A stretch of DNA of 64,000 nt from Bordetella genomosp. 8 (GTDB lineage: Bacteria; Pseudomonadota; Gammaproteobacteria; Burkholderiales; Burkholderiaceae_B), in NCBI RefSeq assembly GCF_002119685.1, contig NZ_CP021108.1, positions 124,001 to 188,000 on the forward strand, read 5' to 3'. A program made the translations under genes and the position numbers. Of the stretch, positions 51,202 to 62,510 are shown one piece after another. The notes under the pieces are model-generated. The model did no database searches, had not been told where the DNA came from, and saw nothing but the letters and a program-made list of their open reading frames with translations. Within the stretch, counting starts at the first letter, position 1, and each line of letters begins with the position of its first letter.

Positions 51202-51570
51202 TCATGCGTTCGGGGCTACGCGGCCTTTCCAGGGACGCGAACCGCCAATGATATGGAAATGCAGGTGCGGGACTTCCTGGCCGCCTTCCGCGCCGGAATT
51301 GGCGAGCAGGCGGAACCCGCCTTGCGCGCCCGGGTTGCAGCCGTTTTCGAGTGCCAGCCGCGGGGCCAATGCCATCATTCTACCCAACCAGCCGGCATCG
51401 TCCGGCGAGACGTCCTGCATGGACTCGATATGGCGTCGAGTGATGAGCAGCAGATGCACCGGCGCGGCGGGATTGATGTCCTGGAAAGCCACGAATTCGT
51501 CGTCTTCGTAGACCTTTTTCGCCGGGATTTCCCCGCGGCTGATTTTGCAGAAGATGCAGTTATCGCTCAT
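51202..51570 (-). CDS. hinT: HIT-family nucleotide hydrolase (HinT)
   Basis: A 122-residue purine nucleoside phosphoramidase. The zinc-like CIFCKI is at the N-terminus (residues 5-10), and the catalytic HIT motif is VPHLHFHII. Length and the ending GGSRPWKGRV are typical of HinT. The ATG at 51570 begins MSDNCIFC. It lies between hisE and tatA on the same strand. Confidence 0.95.
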   Translation of the reverse strand: MSDNCIFCKISRGEIPAKKVYEDDEFVAFQDINPAAPVHLLLITRRHIESMQDVSPDDAGWLGRMMALAPRLALENGCNPGAQGGFRLLANSGAEGGQEVPHLHFHIIGGSRPWKGRVAPNA

Positions 51571-51601
51571 GTATCTCGCTCCGTATGCCGCGGGGCCGCT
51601 G

Positions 51602-51952
51602 TCAGTCGGCGGGCCGCGCGGCTTTTTCGGCCAGCCCCGACAGGCCTTCGCGGCGCGCGAGTTCCTGCAGGACATCCTCCGGCCGCAGATTGTAATGAGT
51701 CAACGCGACAAGGCAATGAAACCAGAGATCCGCGGTTTCGCTGACGATGCGGTCGGGTACCCCGTCCTTGGCAGCCATGACCAGTTCGGTGGCTTCTTCG
51801 CCGATCTTCTTCAGGAAGGCGTCGGGCCCCTTGGCCAGCAGCTTGGCGGCGTAGGAGGTCGACGGGTCGCCGCCGCGGTCCGGCCGGCGGGTTTCCAGGG
51901 TGTCGGCGATGCGCGCCAGGACGGCGCCGCCGCGCGGGTCGATGTCGCTCAT
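51602..51952 (-). CDS. hisE: Phosphoribosyl-ATP pyrophosphatase
   Basis: A 116-residue MazG-like all-helical enzyme for step 2 of histidine synthesis. Metal-binding motif [15 protein letters not shown] and [13 protein letters not shown] are intact. It overlaps hisI by 4 nt (ATGA). Here hisE and hisI are separate genes, unlike the enterobacterial fusion. Confidence 0.95.
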   Translation of the reverse strand: MSDIDPRGGAVLARIADTLETRRPDRGGDPSTSYAAKLLAKGPDAFLKKIGEEATELVMAAKDGVPDRIVSETADLWFHCLVALTHYNLRPEDVLQELARREGLSGLAEKAARPAD

Positions 51953-52362
51953 TTGTAGATCAGCTCCGGGTCCTTCAGGACCGGATCGGTGGTTTCCCAC
52001 CGGCGTTCGCCGCCTTGCTCGTCCAGGCGGCGGAAGAAGCAGCTGGCGCGGCCGGTGTGGCAGGCGATGCCGCCCCGCTGGTCGACCTTGAGCAGCACCA
52101 CGTCGCCGTCGCAGTCCAGGCGCAGTTCCTTGACCTGCTGGGCGTGGCCGGATTCCTCGCCCTTGCGCCACAGGCGCTTGCGCGAGCGCGACCAGTACAC
52201 GGCACGGCCCGTGGCCGCGGTTTCGGCCAGCGCGTCGCGGTTCATCCACGCCACCATCAGGATCTGGCCGGTTTCGGCGTCCTGCGCGATGGCGGGAATC
52301 AGGCCGTGCGCGTCGAAAGCGACGTCGCCCAGCCAGGCAGGTTCATTGTTCGTATCAGTCAT
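51949..52362 (-). CDS. hisI: Phosphoribosyl-AMP cyclohydrolase
   Basis: A 137-residue zinc enzyme for step 3 of histidine synthesis. Mg site [13 protein letters not shown], zinc cysteines in [11 protein letters not shown], and the signature [21 protein letters not shown] 52362 (MTDTNNEP) is used. Coupled to hisE by ATGA overlap. Confidence 0.95.
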   Translation of the reverse strand: MTDTNNEPAWLGDVAFDAHGLIPAIAQDAETGQILMVAWMNRDALAETAATGRAVYWSRSRKRLWRKGEESGHAQQVKELRLDCDGDVVLLKVDQRGGIACHTGRASCFFRRLDEQGGERRWETTDPVLKDPELIYK

Positions 52363-52387
52363 GGACGGCACCGCGCTACGGGGGAAG

Positions 52388-53197
52388 TCACAACCTTACT
52401 TCAATCCCAAGGTCGGACATATATCGTTTGCATTCTCCCACGGTGTGCTCGCCGTAATGGAAGATGCTGGCGGCGAGGACGGCGCTGGCGCGGCCCACGG
52501 TGACGCCGTCGGCCAGGTGCTGCAGCGTGCCCACGCCCCCCGAGGCGATGACCGGCACCGGCACCGCATCCGATACCGCACGCGTGAGCGCCAGGTCGAA
52601 GCCGGATTTCGTGCCGTCCTTGTCCATGCTGGTGAGCAGGATTTCGCCGGCGCCGTAGGCGGCCATGCGGCGCGCCCATTCGATGGCGTCCAGGCCGGTG
52701 GCCTTGCGGCCGCCATGGGTGAAGACTTCCCAGCGTTCGCTGCCGTCGTCCGCCTTGACGCGGCGCGCGTCGATGGCGACCACGATGCACTGCGAGCCGT
52801 GGTAGTCCGCGGCCGCGCGGACCAGTTCAGGATTGGCCACCGCCGCGCTGTTGATGCTGATCTTGTCGGCGCCCGCGTTCAGCAGCCGCTGGATGTCGGC
52901 AACCTGCCGCACGCCGCCGCCGACAGTCAGCGGGATGAACACTTGCGAGGCTACCTGTTCGATGATGGGCAGTATCAGGTCGCGGCCATCGCTGGTGGCG
53001 GTGATGTCCAGGAAAGTCAGTTCGTCGGCGCCCTGGTCGTCATAGCGGCGGGCGATCTCCACGGGGTCGCCCGCGTCGATCAGGTTGACGAAATTGACGC
53101 CCTTGACCACGCGGCCCGCGGTGACGTCCAGGCAGGGGATGATGCGCCGCGTCAGCGCATTGGGCCCGGCGTCGCCGGTCGGGGTAATACCATTCAT
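52388..53197 (-). CDS. hisF: Imidazole glycerol phosphate synthase, cyclase subunit
   Basis: A 269-residue TIM barrel that uses ammonia from HisH to make IGP and AICAR. Catalytic Asp in RIIPCLDV and in the AIDARR strand; phosphate loops VGGGVR and ASGGVGTL. The ATG at 53197 overlaps the hisA stop (ATGA). N-terminus is about 12 residues longer than usual ([12 protein letters not shown]). Confidence 0.96.
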   Translation of the reverse strand: MNGITPTGDAGPNALTRRIIPCLDVTAGRVVKGVNFVNLIDAGDPVEIARRYDDQGADELTFLDITATSDGRDLILPIIEQVASQVFIPLTVGGGVRQVADIQRLLNAGADKISINSAAVANPELVRAAADYHGSQCIVVAIDARRVKADDGSERWEVFTHGGRKATGLDAIEWARRMAAYGAGEILLTSMDKDGTKSGFDLALTRAVSDAVPVPVIASGGVGTLQHLADGVTVGRASAVLAASIFHYGEHTVGECKRYMSDLGIEVRL

Positions 53198-53937
53198 GAC
53201 TTGGCCAATTCGTCCGCGCGGGTCTGCGCGGCCTGGAAATTCAGGGCGCCTTCGTAGATGCTGCGGCCCAGGATGGCGCCTTCCACGCCTTCTTCCTCGA
53301 CGGCGCACAAGGCTTCGATATCCTGGATGCCGGCGATGCCGCCGGAAGCGAAAATCGGGATGCGCACATGCTGCGCCAGACGCACGGTGGCGTCGACGTT
53401 CACGCCCGACAGCATGCCGTCGCGGCCGATGTCGGTGTAGATGATGGCTTCGCAGCCGTAGTCCTCGAACTTGCTGGCCAGGTCCAGCACGTCGTGCCGG
53501 GTCAGCTTGCTCCAGCCGTCGGTCGCCACCTTGCCGTCGCGGGCGTCCAGGCCCACGATGATGCTGCCCGGAAAGGCGCCACAGGCATCGTGCAGGAAGC
53601 CCGGGTTCTTGACCGCGGCGGTGCCGATGATGACGTAGGAAATGCCGTTGTCCAGGTAACGCTCGATGGTGTCCAGGTCGCGGATGCCGCCACCGATCTG
53701 CACGGGGATTTCATCGCCGACCGCATCGACGATGGCGCGGATGCTGGCTTCGTTGCGGGGCTTGCCGGCCACCGCGCCGTTCAGGTCGACCAGATGCAGG
53801 CGCCGCGCGCCTTGCTCCAGCCAATGCGTGGCCATGGCCGCCGGGTCTTCGGAGAACACCGTTGCATCGTCCAGGTCACCCTGGCGCAGGCGGACGCAGC
53901 GTCCGTCTTTGAGGTCGATGGCGGGGATCAGCAGCAT
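53194..53937 (-). CDS. hisA: ProFAR isomerase
   Basis: A 247-residue TIM barrel (phosphoribosylformimino-AICAR-phosphate isomerase). N-terminal [16 protein letters not shown] with the catalytic Asp, [13 protein letters not shown] phosphate loop ([10 protein letters not shown]), [13 protein letters not shown] with the second Asp. Follows hisH after 75 nt and overlaps hisF. Confidence 0.96.
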   Translation of the reverse strand: MLLIPAIDLKDGRCVRLRQGDLDDATVFSEDPAAMATHWLEQGARRLHLVDLNGAVAGKPRNEASIRAIVDAVGDEIPVQIGGGIRDLDTIERYLDNGISYVIIGTAAVKNPGFLHDACGAFPGSIIVGLDARDGKVATDGWSKLTRHDVLDLASKFEDYGCEAIIYTDIGRDGMLSGVNVDATVRLAQHVRIPIFASGGIAGIQDIEALCAVEEEGVEGAILGRSIYEGALNFQAAQTRADELAKS

Positions 53938-54012
53938 AGTGATAACGCGCGTAAATGAGTCGGTTGTTGGAAGGGCGAATCGGCGTGGGCGGGATCGCGC
54001 CGGCAGGCGGCG

Positions 54013-54687
54013 TCAGGGGCGCCAGTCGACGAAATTCCGGTACAGGCGCAGGCCGTGCTCGGCGCTTTTTTCTGGGTGGAACTGCACCGCGAAAATGTTA
54101 GCCGCCGCCACCGCGCAGGTAAAGGAACCGCCGTAATCGGTTTCCCCAACGGTCAGGGAGGGGTCCGCCGGTACGGCGTAATAACTATGAACGAAATAAA
54201 AATGGGTGCCGTCCGGAATACCTGCCCAGATTGGATGAGAGCGCGTTTGGCGCACTTTGTTCCAACCCATGTGCGGCACTTTCAGCCGTTCGTCGACGGT
54301 GGCGTCCTCCACCGGGTCTTCGTAGGCGCCGATGGGCGGCGCGTACTGCGGCCCGCTGAATCGATGCACCACGCCCGGAAAGATGCCCAGGCAGATGGTC
54401 GGGCCTTCCTCGCTGGTGTCGAACAGCATCTGTTCGCCGACGCATACGCCCAGCAGCGGCTTGCTGCGCGCCGCGCGCACGACGGCCTCGCGCAGCCCCG
54501 ATTCGTTCAGGGTGCGCATGCAGTCCGCCATGGCGCCCTGGCCGGGGAAGACGACGCGGTCGGCCGCGTCGATGTCCGCCACGGTGTTGGAGATACGGAT
54601 GTCGGCATCCGGGGCGGCGGCGGCGAGCGCCCGCGCCACGGAGTGGAAATTCCCCATGCCGTAGTCGACGATAGCGATGGAAGTCAC
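54013..54687 (-). CDS. hisH: Imidazole glycerol phosphate synthase, glutaminase subunit
   Basis: A 224-residue class I glutamine amidotransferase partner of HisF. Nucleophile Cys in [12 protein letters not shown], His/Glu in [10 protein letters not shown], and the N-terminal [10 protein letters not shown]. No ATG is near the conserved start; a GTG at 54687 ([10 protein letters not shown]) is the start. Sits between hisB and hisA. Confidence 0.95.
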   Translation of the reverse strand: MTSIAIVDYGMGNFHSVARALAAAAPDADIRISNTVADIDAADRVVFPGQGAMADCMRTLNESGLREAVVRAARSKPLLGVCVGEQMLFDTSEEGPTICLGIFPGVVHRFSGPQYAPPIGAYEDPVEDATVDERLKVPHMGWNKVRQTRSHPIWAGIPDGTHFYFVHSYYAVPADPSLTVGETDYGGSFTCAVAAANIFAVQFHPEKSAEHGLRLYRNFVDWRP

Positions 54688-54721
54688 GAGATTCTGCCTG
54701 CGGGTCGTAGTGATCGCGGGA

Positions 54722-55309
54722 TTACAGCACGCCCTTGGTGGACGGGACGACGCCCTGGCTGCGCGGATCGCGCTCCATCGCCATGCGCAGGGCCCGGCCA
54801 CAGGCCTTGAATACCGTTTCGCACTGGTGATGGGCGTTCTTGCCGCGCAGATTGTCGATGTGCAGCGTGATCAGGGCGTGGTTGACCAGGCCCTGGAAAA
54901 ATTCGCGGGTCAGGTCGACGTCGAATTCGCCTATGCGGGCGCGGGTGAAGGGCACGTTGAATTCCAGGCCGGGCCGGCCGGAGAAGTCCACCACCACGCG
55001 CGAGAGCGCTTCGTCCAGCGGCACGTAGGCATGGCCGTAGCGCAGGATGCCCTTCTTGTCGCCGATCGCGGCGGCGATGGCCTGGCCCAGCGTGATGCCG
55101 ACGTCTTCCACCGTGTGATGCGCATCGATGTGCAGATCGCCGTCGGCCTTGATGTCCAGGTCGATGAGGCCATGGCGGGCGATCTGGTCCAGCATGTGAT
55201 CCAGGAAGGGAACGCCGGTATCGATGGTCTGGCGGCCGGTGCCGTCCAGGTTGACCGCCACACGGATGCGGGTTTCGTTGGTGTTGCGGGTAATGTCGGC
55301 GGTACGCAT
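54722..55309 (-). CDS. hisB: Imidazoleglycerol-phosphate dehydratase
   Basis: A 195-residue monofunctional dehydratase, without the N-terminal histidinol-phosphatase domain of the enteric fusion. Metal motifs [23 protein letters not shown], and the repeat in the second half ([22 protein letters not shown]). The ATG at 55309 starts [14 protein letters not shown] separate histidinol phosphatase gene is not in the window. Confidence 0.96.
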   Translation of the reverse strand: MRTADITRNTNETRIRVAVNLDGTGRQTIDTGVPFLDHMLDQIARHGLIDLDIKADGDLHIDAHHTVEDVGITLGQAIAAAIGDKKGILRYGHAYVPLDEALSRVVVDFSGRPGLEFNVPFTRARIGEFDVDLTREFFQGLVNHALITLHIDNLRGKNAHHQCETVFKACGRALRMAMERDPRSQGVVPSTKGVL

Positions 55310-55400
55310 GGTGATCGGTTTTCGCGTCGTGCTTGGCGGGATGGCGGAGTGCGGCGCGGTAGCTGTGGATCTTGGAAAAGGCGGAAAATCGGGACGGGCG

Positions 55401-56486
55401 TCAGGCAAGTATGTCGCGCAGGGCTGCCATCAGCGCGGCGTGCTCGTCGGGCGTGCCCAGCGAGATGCGCAGGCAATCGGCCAATGCCGGATCGCCGCCG
55501 CTGAAATCGCGAACCCGTATTCTGCGCGTTTTCAGGGCTTGATGCACGGCGTTGGCGCCCATCTTGCCGGAAAAGCGCACCAGAAGGAAGTTGGCGGACG
55601 AGGGATACACGGTTATGCCCGGCAGGCTGGCCAGTTCCCGGGCCAGGTCGTCGCGCGACGCGCGCAGGCGGGCCGCCTGCTCATCCAGCACCGGCTTGTA
55701 GCGCAGGACCGCCAGCAGGACGGCTTCGGTCAGCACGTCGATATTGTAGGGCGGGCGCAGCTTGTCGATCTGCGCGATCCAGGGCGCCGGGCCCGCCAGG
55801 TAGCCGAAACGCAGGCCGGCCAGGCCGATCTTGGAGACGGTGCGCAGCACCACTGCGTTGGCCAGCGTGGCGGCGCGCGGCATCCAGGTGCCGTCGGCGT
55901 AGGGCTGGTAGGCCTCGTCGATCACCACCAGCCCCGGCGCGGCGGCCAGGATCGTCTCGATGGCCGCATCGGACCAGCGGCCGCCGGTGGGGTTGTTGGG
56001 GACCGCCAGGAAGACGACTTTCGGCTGTCGGGCCTGGATGGCCGCCAGCATGGCCGGCAGGTCCAGCTGGAAATCCGGCGTGAGCGGTACGCCGGCGAAG
56101 CGGGCGTGGTGAAAGCGCGCCGACAGTTCGAACATGACGAAGGACGGCACCGGCGACAGCACCACGTCGCCCGGCTCGCAGCAGGCCTGCACGATCAGGC
56201 TGATCAGCTCGTCGGACCCGTTGCCGAACAGCAGCGCGGCGTCGTCCGGCACGCCGAAGGCCGCGCGTACCGCGGCGTCCAGCGCATCGTGGCGCGCGGC
56301 CGGATAGCGGTTCAGGGCCGTGGCGCGGGCGGCGGCGGCGACCGCGTCGCGCACCTGGTCGGGCAAGCCGTACGGGTTCTCCATCGCGTCCAGCTTGATG
56401 GCATCTTCCGCGTGGCCCACGGCGTAGGCGGATAGCGCCTGGATATCGGGGCGGATGGTCGTGGCGGCCCGCCGGGCGGCATTCAT
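55401..56486 (-). CDS. hisC: Histidinol-phosphate aminotransferase
   Basis: A 361-residue PLP aminotransferase. N-terminal [25 protein letters not shown], the Asp/Tyr in [11 protein letters not shown] and the PLP-lysine in [16 protein letters not shown]. Overlaps hisD by 4 nt. Complete. Confidence 0.95.
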   Translation of the reverse strand: MNAARRAATTIRPDIQALSAYAVGHAEDAIKLDAMENPYGLPDQVRDAVAAAARATALNRYPAARHDALDAAVRAAFGVPDDAALLFGNGSDELISLIVQACCEPGDVVLSPVPSFVMFELSARFHHARFAGVPLTPDFQLDLPAMLAAIQARQPKVVFLAVPNNPTGGRWSDAAIETILAAAPGLVVIDEAYQPYADGTWMPRAATLANAVVLRTVSKIGLAGLRFGYLAGPAPWIAQIDKLRPPYNIDVLTEAVLLAVLRYKPVLDEQAARLRASRDDLARELASLPGITVYPSSANFLLVRFSGKMGANAVHQALKTRRIRVRDFSGGDPALADCLRISLGTPDEHAALMAALRDILA

Positions 56487-57787
56487 GCCTTGTCGAGCCG
56501 GTACTCGGCGCTGGCGGCGTGCGCCTGCAGGCCTTCGCCGTAGGCCAGGTCGGCCGCGATCCGGCCCAGCGTCTGGGCGCCCTGCCGCGATACCTGGATC
56601 AGGCTGGAGCGCTTCTGGAAATCGTAGACGCCCAGCGGCGACGAAAAACGCGCCGTGCGCGAGGTCGGCAGCACGTGGTTGGGGCCCGCGCAGTAATCGC
56701 CCAGCGATTCCGACGCGTAGCGGCCCATGAAGATGGCGCCCGCGTGGCGGATCCGCGCCACCCACTTTTCCGGGTCGTCGGTGGAGATTTCCAGGTGCTC
56801 GGGGGCGATGTCGTTGGCGATGTCGCAGGCTTCTTCCAGGCTGCGCACGTGGATCAGCGCGCCGCGCTTGCCCAGGCTTTCGCGCAGGATGGCCGCGCGC
56901 GGCATGGCGGGCAGCTGGCGGTCGATGGACGCGGCGACTTCGTCCAGGTAGGCGGCGTCCGGGCACAGCAGGATGGCCTGGGCCAGTTCGTCGTGCTCGG
57001 CCTGCGAAAACAGGTCCATGGCGATCCAGTCGGCGGGCGTCTTGCCGTCGCAGATGACCAGGATTTCGCTGGGGCCGGCGATCATGTCGATGCCGACCGT
57101 GCCGAACACGCGGCGCTTGGCGGCGGCGACGTAGGCATTGCCCGGCCCGACGATCTTGTCCACGGCGGGGATGGTGGCGGTACCGTAGGCCAGCGCGCCC
57201 ACGGCCTGCGCGCCGCCGATGGCGAAGGCGCGATCGACGCCCGCGATGGCGGCGGCCGCCAGCACCATGGGGTTGCGCAAGCCGTCGGGCGTGGGCGTGA
57301 CCATGATCAGCTCCGGCACGCCGGCCACCTTGGCCGGGATGGCGTTCATCAGTACGGATGACGGATAGGCGGCCTTGCCGCCGGGGACGTAAAGCCCGAC
57401 CCGGTCCAGCGACGTGATCTTCTGGCCCAGCATCGTGCCGTCGGCTTCGGTGTAGGTCCAGGTCTCGCCACGCTGTTTCTCGTGATAGGCACGCACGCGC
57501 CGCGCGGCGGCTTCCAGGCCCTCGCGCTGGGCGGCCGGCAGCGACTGCAGCGCGGCCTGCCAGCTGTCGCGGGGAATTTCCAGCGCGGCGACGCCGTCGG
57601 CCTGCACGCGGTCGAAACGGCGGGTGTATTCCAGCAGCGCCGCATCGCCACGCTGCCGTACGTCCGCCAGGATGTCGGCCGCGGCGCGGTCGATGGATTC
57701 GTCCTGCGAGGCTTCGAAGGCCAGCAGCGCGGACAGGGCGGCCGCGAAGCCGGGATCGCGGGAATCGAGGCGGTTGATGGTGCTCAT
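56483..57787 (-). CDS. hisD: Histidinol dehydrogenase
   Basis: A 434-residue zinc enzyme for the last two steps of histidine synthesis. Signature segments [58 protein letters not shown] (zinc His) and APEHLEI, with GPNHVLPT near the end. Overlaps hisG and hisC with ATGA junctions. Confidence 0.97.
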   Translation of the reverse strand: MSTINRLDSRDPGFAAALSALLAFEASQDESIDRAAADILADVRQRGDAALLEYTRRFDRVQADGVAALEIPRDSWQAALQSLPAAQREGLEAAARRVRAYHEKQRGETWTYTEADGTMLGQKITSLDRVGLYVPGGKAAYPSSVLMNAIPAKVAGVPELIMVTPTPDGLRNPMVLAAAAIAGVDRAFAIGGAQAVGALAYGTATIPAVDKIVGPGNAYVAAAKRRVFGTVGIDMIAGPSEILVICDGKTPADWIAMDLFSQAEHDELAQAILLCPDAAYLDEVAASIDRQLPAMPRAAILRESLGKRGALIHVRSLEEACDIANDIAPEHLEISTDDPEKWVARIRHAGAIFMGRYASESLGDYCAGPNHVLPTSRTARFSSPLGVYDFQKRSSLIQVSRQGAQTLGRIAADLAYGEGLQAHAASAEYRLDKA

Positions 57788-58497
57788 GGCGTACCCCCTT
57801 CGAGGCGTATGGGTGCGGCGCTGGCGCGTTCGAAGGCGTCCAGCAGCGGCTGCAGGCGCGCGCCGCGCGTTTTCAAGGCGGCCTGGTTGACGACCAGCCG
57901 CGAGGAAATCGGCATGATGTCCTCCACGGCGACCAGGTTGTTGGCGCGCAGCGTGCCGCCGGACGAGACCAGGTCGACGATGGCGTCGGCCAGGCCGACC
58001 AGGGGCGCCAGCTCCATCGAGCCGTACAGCTTGATCAGGTCCACGTAGACGCCCTTGGCGGCGAAGTGTTCGCGCGCCGCCTGGACGTATTTGGTCGCCA
58101 CACGCAGGCGGCCGCCCTGCCGTACCGCGCTCTGGTAGTCGAAGCCGGCGCGCACCGCCACGCACAACCGGCATTTGGCGATGTTCAGGTCGATCGGCTG
58201 GTAGATGCCGCCAGGATGGGCCGCGGCGTGCTCGATCAGCACGTCCTTGCCGGCGATGCCGAAGTCCGCCGCGCCGTACTGCACATAGGTCGGCACGTCG
58301 GAGGCGCGAACGATGATCAGGCGCAGCCCGGGGTCGCTGGTGGGAATGATCAGCTTGCGGGAGTGCTCGGGATTTTCCGCGACCTCGATGCCGGCTTCCG
58401 CCAGCAGGGGCAGGGTTTCCTCGAAAATGCGGCCCTTGGACAGCGCCAGCGTAAGCGGCGCGGAATCGGCGGACGGGCGGATGTCTGGCTGGTTCAT
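57784..58497 (-). CDS. hisG: ATP phosphoribosyltransferase, short form
   Basis: A 237-residue first enzyme of histidine synthesis. [15 protein letters not shown] at the start; [13 protein letters not shown] and the PRPP loop [15 protein letters not shown]. It lacks the C-terminal ACT-like regulatory domain of the 300-residue form, so by family knowledge it needs HisZ as partner; no hisZ is in the window. First his gene; 10 nt after murA. Confidence 0.96.
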   Translation of the reverse strand: MNQPDIRPSADSAPLTLALSKGRIFEETLPLLAEAGIEVAENPEHSRKLIIPTSDPGLRLIIVRASDVPTYVQYGAADFGIAGKDVLIEHAAAHPGGIYQPIDLNIAKCRLCVAVRAGFDYQSAVRQGGRLRVATKYVQAAREHFAAKGVYVDLIKLYGSMELAPLVGLADAIVDLVSSGGTLRANNLVAVEDIMPISSRLVVNQAALKTRGARLQPLLDAFERASAAPIRLEGGTP

Positions 58498-58507
58498 TCG
58501 GAGGTCC

Positions 58508-59775
<1,268 letters not shown>

Positions 59776-59776
<1 letters not shown>

Positions 59777-60018
59777 TACTGCGCCGCCTTGTATTCGGTG
59801 GGCGTGAGGGTGCGCATGGACAGCGCATGGATTTCGGCTTTCATGCGGTCGCCCAGGGCGGCGTAGACCAGCTGATGCCGGGCGATCGGCCGCTTGCCTT
59901 CGAAGGCCGCGCTGACGATGACCGCGTCGAAATGCGAACCGTCGCCCTGCACTTCGATGTGTTCACAGGGCAGTCCGTCGGCGATGTATTGGCGGACCTG
60001 CTCGGGTGTGGGCAACAT
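59776..60018 (-). CDS. BolA/IbaG-family protein
   Basis: An 80-residue BolA-fold protein ([37 protein letters not shown]), with the conserved His of GSHF and the RHQLVY helix. Its position before murA matches ibaG of other proteobacteria. A role with monothiol glutaredoxin in Fe-S handling is known for the family. 4 nt after the ABC permease gene. Confidence 0.93.
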
Positions 60019-60022
60019 GGGC

Positions 60023-60841
60023 TCAGTTCCTTAGTTTGTAGCCGCTGGCGAGCAGTCGGATTGCGTAGGTCGCCAGGGCCAGGAAGACGCAGCTGACCAC
60101 CGCCAGGCTGCGCCAGGGCGACACGTCGGACACCGAGAAGAAGCCGTAGCGGAAGCCATCGATGGTATAGAAGATGGGATTCCAATGCGATACGCCCTGC
60201 CAGAAAGGCGGCAGCGTATGGATCGAATAGAAAACGCCGGACAGGAAGGTCGCCGGCATGATCAGGAAGTTCTGGAACGCCGCGAGCTGGTCGAATTTTT
60301 CCGAGAACAAGCCGGCGATCACTCCCAGGCTGCCCATGATGCCGCAGGCCAGCACCGCGAAAACCAGCACCCACAGGGGATGGGCCGGCATCAGCGGGAT
60401 GAAGCACAGCGCCACCAGCCATACGCACAGCCCGACGGCGATGCCGCGCGCGATGGCCGCGATCACGTAGGCGCAATAGATGTCCCGGTGCGACAGCGGC
60501 GGCAGCAGGATGAATACCAGGTTGCCGGTGATGCGGCTCTGGATCAGCGAGGACGACGGGTTGGCGAAGCCGTTCTGCAGCATGCTCATCATCATCAGTC
60601 CCGGAATCAGGAAGGATGTGTAGGGCACGGTGCCGTACACGTGCACGCGGTCCTGCAGCACCTGGGCGAACACCAGCAGATACAGCAGCGCCGTGATGAC
60701 GGGCGCGGCGATGGTCTGGAAGCTGACCTTCCAGAAGCGCATGAGCTCCTTGCGCAATAGCGTGGGGAAGCCGGAACCGGCCGGTACGCCGGCGTCCAGC
60801 ATGGGCGAACCGATGGAACCCAGGGGGGCGGGCGCGTTCAC
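60023..60841 (-). CDS. ABC-2 type exporter permease (YadH-like)
   Basis: A 272-residue membrane protein with six hydrophobic segments of the ABC-2 family. The signature region is GVIAGLFSEKFDQLAAFQNF, then LIMPATFLSGVFYSIHTLPP. The start is a GTG at 60841 overlapping the ATPase stop (GTGA). Its place before bolA-murA-his is standard in betaproteobacteria. Substrate unknown. Confidence 0.93.
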   Translation of the reverse strand: MNAPAPLGSIGSPMLDAGVPAGSGFPTLLRKELMRFWKVSFQTIAAPVITALLYLLVFAQVLQDRVHVYGTVPYTSFLIPGLMMMSMLQNGFANPSSSLIQSRITGNLVFILLPPLSHRDIYCAYVIAAIARGIAVGLCVWLVALCFIPLMPAHPLWVLVFAVLACGIMGSLGVIAGLFSEKFDQLAAFQNFLIMPATFLSGVFYSIHTLPPFWQGVSHWNPIFYTIDGFRYGFFSVSDVSPWRSLAVVSCVFLALATYAIRLLASGYKLRN

Positions 60842-61635
60842 GATACGACCTCCGTCAGCTGGGCGTCGTCTTCGCTGTGCATGATGCGCACGAAGGCGTC
60901 TTCCAGGTCCACGCCGCCCACGCGGGCCAGCAGCGCCGGCGTCGTGTCCAGAGCGACGATGCGGCCCGCTTTCAGCATGGCGATGCGGCCGCACAGGGCT
61001 TCGGCTTCTTCCAGGTAGTGGGTGGTCAGCATGATGGTGTGGCCGGCCTTGTTCAGGCGCGAGATGAATTCCCACAGCGTGCGGCGCAGGTCCACGTCGA
61101 CGCCGGCGGTCGGTTCGTCCAGGACGATGACCGGCGGGCGGTGCACCAGGGCCTGCGCGACCAGCACGCGCCGCTTCATCCCGCCGGACAGGGCGCGCAT
61201 GTTCGCGTCCGCCTTGTCCGCCAGACCGAGGTTGAAGAGGATCTCGTCTATCCAGTCGTCGTTGTTGCGCAGGCCGAAGTATCCCGACTGGATGCGCAAG
61301 GTTTCGCGGACGGTGAAGAACGGATCGTAGACCAGTTCCTGCGGGACCACGCCCAGGGCGCGCCGCGCCTGCCGGTAGTCGGTCTGCACGTCGTGGCCGC
61401 AGACGCTGGCGCTGCCTTCGTTGGGACGGGCGAGTCCGGCCAGGACGGAGATCAGCGTGGTCTTGCCCGCGCCGTTGGGCCCCAGCAGGCCGAAGAATTC
61501 ACCGGGCTGGATGTCGAGGCTGACATTCCTCAGCGCCTGGAAGCCCGGGGCCGCGGGGCGGCCCAGCCATTTCTTCCAAGCCGGCTGGCGGGGGGCGTAG
61601 ATTTTGGAGACGTTCTGGAGACGGACGGCGGACAT
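60838..61635 (-). CDS. ABC exporter ATP-binding protein (YadG-like)
   Basis: A 265-residue ATPase. Walker A LLGPNGAGKTTLISVL, Q-loop VVPQEL, signature LSGGMKRRVLVAQAL, Walker B PPVIVLDEPTAGVD, switch THYLEEAE. The ATG at 61635 (MSAVRLQNVSK) lies 36 nt from a minus-strand TATAAT, so this is probably the first gene of the long bolA-murA-his unit. Confidence 0.94.
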   Translation of the reverse strand: MSAVRLQNVSKIYAPRQPAWKKWLGRPAAPGFQALRNVSLDIQPGEFFGLLGPNGAGKTTLISVLAGLARPNEGSASVCGHDVQTDYRQARRALGVVPQELVYDPFFTVRETLRIQSGYFGLRNNDDWIDEILFNLGLADKADANMRALSGGMKRRVLVAQALVHRPPVIVLDEPTAGVDVDLRRTLWEFISRLNKAGHTIMLTTHYLEEAEALCGRIAMLKAGRIVALDTTPALLARVGGVDLEDAFVRIMHSEDDAQLTEVVS

Positions 61636-61671
61636 GATGCGGGGAACAGCCCGGAAAAGAGCCAATCCGCC

Positions 61672-61677
61672 ATTATA
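61672..61677 (-). promoter_or_regulatory. -10 element for the ABC-bolA-murA-his unit
   Basis: A perfect TATAAT on the minus strand, 36 nt from the ATPase start. The -35 place (17 nt upstream) is CGGGAA, poor. A CCCGGG-TTTT-CCCGGG palindrome (61686-61701) lies in the spacer/-35 area and could be a protein site or terminator remnant. Confidence 0.45.
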
Positions 61678-61728
61678 TGACCGCGCCCGGGTTTTCCCGG
61701 GGCATGGCCCCGGCCCGCGCAGGGTCGT

Positions 61729-61766
61729 CCCGGGCGGTGCCGGCCGGGGCGGCCGGCCACCCCGGG
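61729..61766 (-). terminator. GC-rich hairpin after mlaC
   Basis: Outer CCCGGG pair (61729-61734 and 61761-61766) continued inward by GGTG/GCCGGCC pairing with one bulge. It starts 3 nt after the mlaC stop. No T tract follows, but together with the TATAAT beyond it this marks the boundary between the mla and ABC-his units. Confidence 0.55.
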
Positions 61767-61769
61767 CCT

Positions 61770-62405
61770 TTACTGCGTGTTGCGCTGGTTCAGCGCCTTG
61801 ATCAGGCCGTCGATGCCGTTCTGGTTGATTTCCTGCGCGAACTGGTTGCGGTAGTTCTGGATCAGCCAGATGCCCTCGACGTTCAGATCATAGATCTTCC
61901 AGCCGCCGGGGGTCTGCTCCAGCCGGTAGTCCACGCCCACCGATTGGCCGTTCGACTGGTTGATCGTGCTGCGCACGACCGCGTCCGTGCCGTCGATATT
62001 CGAACCGGTCACCTTGATGTTGGTGCCGTTGTCCACGCGCGTCAGGGCGCCGCTGTAGGTGCGCACCAGCGTGCCCCGGAAGGCCTCGGCCAGCGCGGTG
62101 CGCTGCTGCGGCGTGGCCTGGCGCCAGTAGCGGCCGGCCGCCAGGCGCGTGGTCTTCTCGAAGTCCACGTAGGGCAGGATGTACTGGTTGACGACCTCGT
62201 TCACCCGGCCCAGGTTGCCGTTCCTGACGCCGCCGTCGGTCTTCAGCACCTGCAGGGTCTGGTTGGCGGCTTCCTGCACCAGCTTTTCGGGCGGATCCTT
62301 CGGATTCGGCGCGGACTGCGCCTGCCCGGCCAGGGCCAGGCCCAGCAGGCCGAACAGACCGGTCACGCAAAGGCGTTGCAACAGGGAAAGGGGGTAAAAC
62401 CGCAT
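61770..62405 (-). CDS. mlaC: Phospholipid-binding protein MlaC
   Basis: A 211-residue periplasmic shuttle that carries phospholipid from MlaA to MlaFEDB. Signal peptide residues 1-31 (cleavage after AQS). The mature part has the MlaC/Ttg2D layout (VNQYILPYVDFEKTTRLAAGRYWR, then GGWKIYDLNVEGIWLIQNYR). GGAG precedes the ATG at 62405. Confidence 0.95.
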   Translation of the reverse strand: MRFYPLSLLQRLCVTGLFGLLGLALAGQAQSAPNPKDPPEKLVQEAANQTLQVLKTDGGVRNGNLGRVNEVVNQYILPYVDFEKTTRLAAGRYWRQATPQQRTALAEAFRGTLVRTYSGALTRVDNGTNIKVTGSNIDGTDAVVRSTINQSNGQSVGVDYRLEQTPGGWKIYDLNVEGIWLIQNYRNQFAQEINQNGIDGLIKALNQRNTQ

Positions 62406-62510
62406 GCTTGCTCCTTCAGAGTCCTTCAGAGTTCGGGAAAGAAAGGCGGGAACGCGCCGGGGGCGCGGGCCTGCCGGCCCTGCCCGTCCGTCGCAAGATC
62501 CGCGCCCTTC

